Below are positions 32,594 to 39,505 of a DNA stretch of 64,000 bases, one piece after another. A program made the position numbers and the translations under genes. The stretch is from Eubacteriales Family XIII. Incertae Sedis bacterium (lineage in GTDB: Bacteria; Bacillota; Clostridia; Peptostreptococcales; Anaerovoracaceae): assembly GCA_031261345.1 (NCBI GenBank), contig JAISKC010000053.1, positions 38,605 to 102,604 of the forward strand. The letters run 5' to 3'. Below the pieces are notes generated by a model. It worked only from the letters and a program-made list of their open reading frames with translations. It was not told the DNA's origin and did not search any database. Position 1 is the first letter of the stretch, and every line of letters begins with the position of its first letter.

Positions 32594-33745
32594 CTATTTT
32601 TTCGTATTCTTCGCCCAGTGAGCGTATAGATGTTTCGTATTGCTTGTGGATTTTACGATTGATTTGGACGTTACCTTACTGCCGCCCGACTTCTTTGTGT
32701 ACCAACCCTTGAATTTGTAACCGGTACGTTTCGGCTTCGCGAGTTTGCCGTATTTTTTTCCCTTTTGAACAATCTTTGTCTGCGATTTCTTCGCGAGCTT
32801 GCCCTTGTTCGGATGCAGTTTCACCGTGATTTTCTTTACGGCAGGCTTCGCAGGTGGCTCTGGAGTTTCGGAATTCGAGCCGCCGGAGAAACTGCCACCC
32901 TTCCATTCAGATGACACACCGTTGCTGTCGACAAGCGTGAAGCTACTGCCACCCTTACTTGTGACCTTTCCTTGCCCAAGTATGAAATCGCCCTTGTCAA
33001 TTGTCAGTTTTGACCCTGCTTCAATGAGCATAGCCCCGCCACTTACACTGCTGCTGCCGACTTCAAGTGAACCGGTTACTTTCAAATCTGAAAGATTTAG
33101 ATTGACTCCGTACGTCGCTCCGATTGCCTTTATCTTCCCCGCAAGCGTCATGCTTGGAGTTTCGTTTATTACTAAAGCCCTGTCGCCTCCGCCCACTGCA
33201 CTGATGTCTATATTCACGTCTTTCTCGATATTGGCACTCAAGCAATCGATATACATACCGTGAGCGTCCGGACCTGCCAGCGTGAGCTTACTCCCCGGGT
33301 CGGCAGAAACCGTCAGGTTGCCTTCGGGACCGCCGGAAAGCCATAAGGCAAGTGCGCAACTCAATGCCTTGTCTCCGTTCAAGCTACAGTTTCCCTTTAC
33401 GTGCAAAGTGAATTTGCCCATAGCCTTAGCGTATATTGAGTAACCGTTGAAATTGTCGAGCGTGAGTGTGTTCGTATTGGCGTCATAGGTCGCCGTGCCG
33501 CCCTTGCCATCAGAAACCACAGTGTCAGAAGTCACAGTGCCGCTATCCACGACCTTGACTTCCTTATCTGCCGATGTCCAAACGCTAAGAAGCGCAACCG
33601 AAATCAACGTCGGCTTTTCGTTTCCGCCCTCCTCGCCCGCGTGCACCGACACCGGCATAAATGAAATCAACAGTGAAAAAACCAATAGCATTACTATGCT
33701 CAGATTGATTTTGCGACTATGTTTGCTACTTGTTATAAATTGCAT
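32594..33745 (-). CDS. Secreted beta-rich protein with one C-terminal Flg_new-type repeat
   Basis: 383 aa. Signal peptide: basic start, IVMLLVFSLLISFMPVSVHA. Residues 60-275 are short beta repeats with LTLDNFNGYSIYAKAMGKF-like strands and several VKGN/SGGAM turns, suggesting a small beta-helix or carbohydrate-binding fold (inference). Residues about 300-380 form an InlB/Flg_new-type repeat with TGYKFKGWYTKKSGG and LYAHW, basic throughout, as in the other secreted proteins here. No LPxTG. A TATAAA box is about 45 bp before the ATG and GAGG lies upstream. Function unknown. Confidence 0.7.
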   Translation of the reverse strand: MQFITSSKHSRKINLSIVMLLVFSLLISFMPVSVHAGEEGGNEKPTLISVALLSVWTSADKEVKVVDSGTVTSDTVVSDGKGGTATYDANTNTLTLDNFNGYSIYAKAMGKFTLHVKGNCSLNGDKALSCALALWLSGGPEGNLTVSADPGSKLTLAGPDAHGMYIDCLSANIEKDVNIDISAVGGGDRALVINETPSMTLAGKIKAIGATYGVNLNLSDLKVTGSLEVGSSSVSGGAMLIEAGSKLTIDKGDFILGQGKVTSKGGSSFTLVDSNGVSSEWKGGSFSGGSNSETPEPPAKPAVKKITVKLHPNKGKLAKKSQTKIVQKGKKYGKLAKPKRTGYKFKGWYTKKSGGSKVTSKSIVKSTSNTKHLYAHWAKNTKK

Positions 33746-33851
33746 AATTACCTCTTTTCGTCCTCAAGGAATTTACCTTACTATATTATTTATACCCACT
33801 TTCGCTTAAAATAAACATAAAATCGCAAAAAAGTTTTATTTTTTTGTAATA

Positions 33852-35528
33852 TCAGGCGTTTTCGATTTCCTCGATCGCTTCCATTGCGGCCATTTGCTCC
33901 GCTTCGTCGCCATTGTCGTAAACATATTCGCAAATATTGATGGCTATATCGTAGGCCTCGGGATCCATCACCCGAATGGCTCTGATCATCTTTGCGTAAT
34001 GCAGGACCTTTTCCGTTTCGCCCCGCGGATAGTAATACTGTATGAGGGCCTGACAAAGTCCAACGCTTCTGTCGGCGACCAAATCGAGTTTTTCAGCATA
34101 TTCATCTGCGGTCGCTTCGGCCTCGGCATCAGCATAGGCGAAATCCATCTCCGATACCGCCACAAGATAATCGGCCATATACTGCTCCTTGTGCGGTCTA
34201 TCTATTGCAACCGCCGTATTTGCAGCAGTCCTGAGTTTCGAAATGTCTACAGGGTCGGCTGCAAGTGCACCCCTCATCATATTTCCGGCAATAACGGACA
34301 GCAGGAACAATGCACAAGTAATGAGCGGAATTGAAACACATAATATGGCTTGTAGCCTAGATATTGCCTTTGACTTTGGCTTATTCTCATCTTCCTGCGC
34401 GTCTACGGGAATTGCGTCGATGATGCCCATGATGAGCCAAGCTACAATAATGTATTGAATGAAGCTCAGGTCAAAATCTATGGCCGAGTGCATCAAAATC
34501 ATAGCTACGATTCCAAAAAGCATCGGAGCAATCCCCTGCTTTCGAATGGCGAAAAGTTTCTTTATCACAAGAATCAAAAATGCGAGATACAGTGCGAGAC
34601 CGACTATCCCACCTTCCAAAAGCACCTGCAAATACTGATTGTGTACATATTTACTTTCGGAATACACAGTCTGAATCTGCATGAGAAGCGTCTCAAATGC
34701 ACCCGCACCGGAGCCGAAAAATATATTTTGCTCGCGAAAAATGTCGATAGCATATCCGAAATATTGAATTCTTTCCTCCGCATATGGATTTGAAGTGATG
34801 TCAGAAAACCTCTCAACAAAAAATCCATCAGTAGCCGGTCCGCCACCGCCCAAAAATGTGAATACTATTGCACCAAGCACAAAGCCAATGAGAAGAATTA
34901 TTACATAAAAAAGAAATGTCTTCAGCCGACGGCCCCTATTCTGCATGAAACACACCAAAAGAATGGAAACTCCGCCCGCAAGCGTAGCACCAACGCTGAC
35001 GCAAAGCACAAACCCCATTGCGATAAGAACACCCAAAACCGCCAGAATCCATCCGACCTTGTCAGTCCGAACTATAGATTGCCCCTTGTCATTGCGGGCC
35101 TGCCTCTTGTCATTGCGGGCTAAGTGCCCCTTGTCATTGCGGGCTTGACCCGCAATCCAACTAGCAAAATAAAGATAAGCAGCAATATGCATCCCTATCA
35201 AAAACAAAGCCGCGGAAACATTGGCATTGATGACCGTCATCATCCTCATGCCATTCCAATCGCCACCGAGACTGAGAAACACAACTATCACCAATGCAAA
35301 TAACAGCAGCCAAAGAAGTCTCTCCACATTCGCCGAATTCCACCGGCATAGAAAGAAAGCAATCAAAAAGACAACAAAACCGACACCGTGCTTCAGACTT
35401 TCGTCAAAAGTATGTGCCGGTGCATAGGAATAAAAAAGTCCTACAAACCTGTACAGAGTGAAAAGGCCCAGCATCAAGAGAATTGGTGCTGGGCCAATCG
35501 CAATATTACTTCTTCTTCCAGTGAGCAT
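33852..35528 (-). CDS. O-antigen ligase/polymerase-like membrane protein, possibly 5'-truncated, with embedded repeats
   Basis: 558 aa as an open frame; its start overlaps the end of the LRR gene by 23 bp and no clear ribosome site marks it. About nine transmembrane helices are followed (from about residue 430) by a soluble helical region. The O-antigen ligase family region (GGGPATDGFFVERFSD, YAEERIQYFGYAIDIF, YVHNQYLQVLLEGGIVGLA) is intact. The N-terminus begins at the helix that in relatives is preceded by several more, so the 5' end may be missing. Between helices, residues about 123-147 read QARNDKG-HLARNDKRQARNDKG, encoded by copies of the intergenic palindrome. If functional it joins or polymerises surface glycan. 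The open frame is retained despite the insertion. Confidence 0.75.
   Translation of the reverse strand: MLTGRRSNIAIGPAPILLMLGLFTLYRFVGLFYSYAPAHTFDESLKHGVGFVVFLIAFFLCRWNSANVERLLWLLLFALVIVVFLSLGGDWNGMRMMTVINANVSAALFLIGMHIAAYLYFASWIAGQARNDKGHLARNDKRQARNDKGQSIVRTDKVGWILAVLGVLIAMGFVLCVSVGATLAGGVSILLVCFMQNRGRRLKTFLFYVIILLIGFVLGAIVFTFLGGGGPATDGFFVERFSDITSNPYAEERIQYFGYAIDIFREQNIFFGSGAGAFETLLMQIQTVYSESKYVHNQYLQVLLEGGIVGLALYLAFLILVIKKLFAIRKQGIAPMLFGIVAMILMHSAIDFDLSFIQYIIVAWLIMGIIDAIPVDAQEDENKPKSKAISRLQAILCVSIPLITCALFLLSVIAGNMMRGALAADPVDISKLRTAANTAVAIDRPHKEQYMADYLVAVSEMDFAYADAEAEATADEYAEKLDLVADRSVGLCQALIQYYYPRGETEKVLHYAKMIRAIRVMDPEAYDIAINICEYVYDNGDEAEQMAAMEAIEEIENA
35087..35159. repeat. Three palindromic-repeat copies inside a coding sequence
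   Basis: One full unit (35132-35159, TTGTCATTGCGGG...CCCGCAATCC) and two half units (35087-35101 and 35108-35122, each TTGTCATTGCGGGC). They belong to the family found between genes at 20.4, 21.4 and 30.3 kb. All are in frame and encode an ARNDK peptide each. Confidence 0.9.
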
Positions 35529-38500
35529 AGTATGTGATGTTCTTCTTCACCGGCGTAGTGGTCTTGATCTTTGTGCCACCTGTTTTTGTAGTATACCAAC
35601 CGAGGAACTTGTAGCCGGTCTTTTTGGGCGTAGTCAGAGTCCCGACCTTTGCATTCTTCTTGACCGCCTTGTAGATCACGGCCGAGCCGCCGTTTGCATT
35701 GAAATCGACAACATACTTGTCGGCAGTAGATATAAGTTTCGCAGTGGTATTTGTAATTGCCTTATTGCCACCTTTGACATTTAGGGCTGTCATCTTGGCA
35801 AGTTCTGCACTCGTTGCCCAACCGTTGGTCTTGGCCGCCAATTTCACATTTTTGTATCCCTGTGAAAAATATCCTTTACCTGCGAATAGTACTTTTACAG
35901 AATTGATAGCCTTAAGATTGCTCCCGTACGGAATCTTTGCAGATATTATATTGTCATAGTATCCATCCGAATTGGTATAAGCTACGCTGTATACACTGCC
36001 CGAAACCTCGGTAGACCATGCTCCGGATATACCGACACTCTTCTCGTTTGTCAACTTCCCGCTTACCTTTGAGTAATCATCATTCGTGAAATCTACTGTG
36101 ACTTGCTCCACTGCATCGCCAAGAGCAGAAGACTGTTCAAATTCGCCACTATACGGTAGATAGACATCGTTTCTTTCGTTATTGGAACCACCATGCTTTT
36201 TCACATTCAACGCAGTGAATCCCGAATAAGTATAGCTACCCTCCGGTAAGTCCTTGAAAACTACCGTGCGCGTATTTCCATCACCTATCGAATACTCGGG
36301 GTAATATGATGTTCCACTACCTGTATTTTTGACAGAGTAGTTCATATAGTCACGAAACGGCTTGTCGTAACCATCAAGATTTGTAGTCTGATCATTTAAT
36401 TCAAAAGTAAGGCTCCGAGTGTTGTCTGCCCAGTGAGCATAAAGTGTTTGATTGTTGTTGACTTTAGATGTGGAAGATATTCGCCCCCCCCATGATGCAT
36501 AAGTGTACCACCCGAGGAATACTTTGTCTTCTAATGTCGGCACAGGCAACCCACCGTAGGCAGCTCCGTAAGGTCTAGTAACACTTGCAGGATTCACCGT
36601 ACCGCCGTTTGCATCGAAGTTGACTGTGAAATTGCCATATTCGCCCGCTCCCTTTGCAACCTTTTGCGGAATCACATTGCTGTAGCCAAATTTGCCGATA
36701 AGCGTATTGAGCGTAGCTACACTCGATATCTTGTTTTCTGTGCAATACAGGGTCGTGAGCTTTGTGTTGGCACCCAAGTTGAGGGCTGTAAGGTCATTGG
36801 CGGAAACGTTTAGATAGTTAAGATTTGTATTCTTGCTTAGATTGAGTGTTTTCAGCTTATTGCTATAACAGTTTAGACTTGTCAACTTTGTATTCTTACT
36901 CACGTCAAGAGTGGCAAGCTTGTTGTAATAGCATTCCAAGTATGTAAGCTTGGTATTCTTGCTCACGTTAAGGCTACTCAAACCGGAGTAATTGGCAAGC
37001 AAGACGGTCAGTTTCGTATTCTTGCTCACATCTAAACTCTTGAGCCTAGAACCAGTGATCTGGAGATTGGTCAGCACCGTATTTTTTGATAGACCAAGGC
37101 TTGTGATCTTTGGAGAATAACCAACGGTAAGTTGTGTAAGTTTGGTGTTTGCAGTCAAACTCAAGCCCGTGAGTTTCGCATTATCCGAAACATTAAGTTT
37201 CGTCAGGCTCTTGTTTTTGCTCAGGCTGAGCTTTGCGATTGAGCAAGATCTTACAGTCAAATCCTTGAGTGCAGTATTTTTACTCACATCCAAGGTTGCC
37301 AACTTCGCATTGTCACTGAGGGACAGCGTAGTCAATTTTGTATTTTTGCTCAAAGCCAATTTTGACAAAGTGCCATTTTGTAGCGTCAGACTCGTGAGCT
37401 TCGTATTTTTGCTCAAATCAAGACTTGCCACAGGACTTATGACATCCAAACTCGTGAGTGCGGTATTCTTTGTCAGATTGAGGCTCTTCACCTTTGTATT
37501 GTAATTTAGATTCAAAGTTTTGAGCTTTGTGTTTTTGCTCACATCCAAAGCGGTGATGGGACTATTGATCGTCGCGCTCGTAAGTGCCACATTCTTTGTC
37601 AGGTTGAGACTCTTCACCTTCACAAGAAAGTCGATATTCAGCGATGTGAGTTTTGTGTTCTTGCTCAAGTCAAGAGCCGATATCGGGGCATTGACCTGTA
37701 AGGTTTTGAGAGCGGTGTCGCCCTTGATGTCAAGCTTTGTCAGATCCGGCGCATAGGCTATATTCAATGTTTCAAGCTTGGCATTCTTTGAAGTCACTCC
37801 CTTTATATTCGAGCCGAATTGGAAGTTTGCCGTCTTCAGAGAAGTGGCCTTCGTGAGATCCCAAGATACAGAATTGCCCGTAGAAATATTGATACTCTGT
37901 ACTGTTTTGTCATTAAGTTTCGCAGGTACAACAGCCGTTCCGCTACCGCTATAGCCTATTATATTTCCATTCCAATCCGTTATGAAATAAGTATCACCTA
38001 AACTACTATAATGTGCATAATAAGTAGGATTGCCATTATAACCTTGGGCCCAATCATTAACAGAAATCTTGTTTCCACCTGTTTTCGCAGTATACCAACC
38101 ACTAAAAACTTTGTCCGACGGTGGGGTCGGATCTTTCGGCAATACACCGAACTCTTCATTATTATTATAAATCTCAGTAAATGGCGACTCAACACCACCA
38201 TTGTTCGGATCAAATGTCACGACGACTAAGTTTTGCGGAAAAATGTTCCATGTATCAAATCGTGCCACCAATGAATCCAGCAAATCTAAATCAACAATAT
38301 CGTTATAACTACAATCGAAGCTATCGAGGCTTTCGTTCCCACTTATATCCAAATCGGTCAAATGATTATAAAGACAATACAAGCTATTTAGCTCATCAAG
38401 ACCTGTCAGATCCAAATCGTCCAAGTCATTATACGAACAATTAAGCGAAGAAAGGTTCACCAATCCACTCAGTTCCAATTCAGTCAATTTGTTGCCTTGA

Positions 38501-39402
38501 ACGCTGATACTATAGAGCTTTGTGGCATCGACAACAGTCAGACTCTCAAGTTGCCCGAGATAATACTCATAGCCTTCTTCCCCATAACCATCATCATCAT
38601 CATTTTGAGTTCCGTTACATTCCAAATATGTGAGCTCTGTACATGCACTAACATCTAGTGAAGTAATATCTGTACCATTCAATACAATTTCCTTAACGGG
38701 ATAATCGTCATCTAGGGTTTCTGGCACGACCACATCTGGACTATCTCCGGTATAACCGACAATACGTACGCCACAGGTATTATCCTCAATGTCTTCGCTA
38801 TAATACTCATAAAGCTGATACACAAAGCCATCTTCATTAGGTGGGTTTTCGATAGTCAACGTATACGATCCGAGGAAATCTTGATCCCCAGTAGCCACTA
38901 CAATATAGTAAATGCCTTGTTGCTGAGGTGCATAGACCAATGAATTCCATGAACTGCTCACAACCTCCCCACTGGAGTCAAGAATATAAATATCGGGATA
39001 GAATCCGTTATCTCCGTTGTCCGGCACAATATCCCCAACTATGTAAAGCAATGGAACGCCCGCTTCAAGCGTGACCTCATACGCATTTCCGAAATATTGT
39101 TCATCCCACAAAGTCACCATAGCGCTACTCGTCAAAATCTGAGTTCCCGAATTCCAAGGCAATTCACTCAAATTAACATTCGTATACGTGGCCGGTGCAA
39201 CCAAAGCATCTATCGCTTGATCGCTATCCTCAGCACCCTCCGTGGAGTTCTCATCATTGGGTTCAATTTGGGAAATATTCCCCCCCCCATCCGTTTCCTC
39301 AGCCCAAGCATTTGGCGAATAGACGAAAATACTCGTCGCCACCAAAGCCACTACCAAAAACAACGCCAGCAAACTCCGTTTCAAATCAACTCTCCCAAAC
39401 AT
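35506..39402 (-). CDS. Very large secreted leucine-rich-repeat protein with Flg_new-type repeats
   Basis: 1298 aa from the ATG at 39402 (AAGGGAGAG upstream). Signal peptide LLALFLVVALVATSIFV ending AWA, then an acidic stretch. A first LRR block (about residues 225-385) has units such as LDISGNESLDSFDCSYNDI; a second, longer block (about 510-890) repeats LSKNTKLTxLxx with LxLxxN-type ends. Flg_new-type repeats lie near residues 395-470, 920-990 and at the C-terminus, which ends YYAHWKKK like the 10.8-kb protein. No LPxTG. Likely a surface adhesin or host/particle-binding protein. Two G-runs (codons 39-41 and a GG pair near 972) make it a candidate for phase variation. A TATAAT box is 59 bp before the ATG. 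Confidence 0.88.
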   Translation of the reverse strand: MFGRVDLKRSLLALFLVVALVATSIFVYSPNAWAEETDGGGNISQIEPNDENSTEGAEDSDQAIDALVAPATYTNVNLSELPWNSGTQILTSSAMVTLWDEQYFGNAYEVTLEAGVPLLYIVGDIVPDNGDNGFYPDIYILDSSGEVVSSSWNSLVYAPQQQGIYYIVVATGDQDFLGSYTLTIENPPNEDGFVYQLYEYYSEDIEDNTCGVRIVGYTGDSPDVVVPETLDDDYPVKEIVLNGTDITSLDVSACTELTYLECNGTQNDDDDGYGEEGYEYYLGQLESLTVVDATKLYSISVQGNKLTELELSGLVNLSSLNCSYNDLDDLDLTGLDELNSLYCLYNHLTDLDISGNESLDSFDCSYNDIVDLDLLDSLVARFDTWNIFPQNLVVVTFDPNNGGVESPFTEIYNNNEEFGVLPKDPTPPSDKVFSGWYTAKTGGNKISVNDWAQGYNGNPTYYAHYSSLGDTYFITDWNGNIIGYSGSGTAVVPAKLNDKTVQSINISTGNSVSWDLTKATSLKTANFQFGSNIKGVTSKNAKLETLNIAYAPDLTKLDIKGDTALKTLQVNAPISALDLSKNTKLTSLNIDFLVKVKSLNLTKNVALTSATINSPITALDVSKNTKLKTLNLNYNTKVKSLNLTKNTALTSLDVISPVASLDLSKNTKLTSLTLQNGTLSKLALSKNTKLTTLSLSDNAKLATLDVSKNTALKDLTVRSCSIAKLSLSKNKSLTKLNVSDNAKLTGLSLTANTKLTQLTVGYSPKITSLGLSKNTVLTNLQITGSRLKSLDVSKNTKLTVLLANYSGLSSLNVSKNTKLTYLECYYNKLATLDVSKNTKLTSLNCYSNKLKTLNLSKNTNLNYLNVSANDLTALNLGANTKLTTLYCTENKISSVATLNTLIGKFGYSNVIPQKVAKGAGEYGNFTVNFDANGGTVNPASVTRPYGAAYGGLPVPTLEDKVFLGWYTYASWGGRISSTSKVNNNQTLYAHWADNTRSLTFELNDQTTNLDGYDKPFRDYMNYSVKNTGSGTSYYPEYSIGDGNTRTVVFKDLPEGSYTYSGFTALNVKKHGGSNNERNDVYLPYSGEFEQSSALGDAVEQVTVDFTNDDYSKVSGKLTNEKSVGISGAWSTEVSGSVYSVAYTNSDGYYDNIISAKIPYGSNLKAINSVKVLFAGKGYFSQGYKNVKLAAKTNGWATSAELAKMTALNVKGGNKAITNTTAKLISTADKYVVDFNANGGSAVIYKAVKKNAKVGTLTTPKKTGYKFLGWYTTKTGGTKIKTTTPVKKNITYYAHWKKK
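36484..36491 (-). repeat. G8 run in the LRR gene, 3' part
   Basis: Eight G in the coding strand encode Trp-Gly-Gly-Arg within a Flg_new-type repeat. Losing or gaining one G leads to a stop soon after (about 30 or 10 codons), removing roughly the last 320 residues. Confidence 0.8.
36780..37800. repeat. DNA-level tandem repeats of the LRR domain
   Basis: About 63-69-bp units recur, each with a core of the type TTTGTATTCTTGCTCACATC, corresponding to 21-23-residue LRR units containing SKNTKLTxL. Units vary, so they are diverged rather than fresh copies. They could drive unit-number variation by recombination. Confidence 0.8.
39280..39288 (-). repeat. G9 run just after the signal peptide of the LRR protein
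   Basis: Nine G encode Gly39-Gly40-Gly41, five codons after the predicted signal-peptidase site (AWA/EE). With ten G the frame hits TGA within seven codons; with eight G it hits TAG after about 25 codons. Either change would switch the protein off. Confidence 0.85.
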
Positions 39403-39460
39403 AGTTCTCTCTCCCTTAAACAATGAGCAAAATATAAACGAAAAATTTCAAGATGACATT

Positions 39461-39466
39461 ATTATA
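39461..39466 (-). promoter_or_regulatory. -10 element of the LRR gene promoter
   Basis: TATAAT on the minus strand within GGTGATATAATAATG, with TTCACT 16 bp upstream as a possible -35. The protease gene has a near-identical GTGATATAATG at 42277-42272, which suggests shared regulation of the two surface genes. Confidence 0.6.
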
Positions 39467-39505
39467 TCACCATCAACTAAAAAGTGAAGCGAGTTGTTCA
39501 ACTTC

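Noticed and set aside
36780..37800. CRISPR-like array from regularly spaced repeats
   Set aside because: The repeats lie inside one long open reading frame and encode leucine-rich repeats; there are no cas genes.
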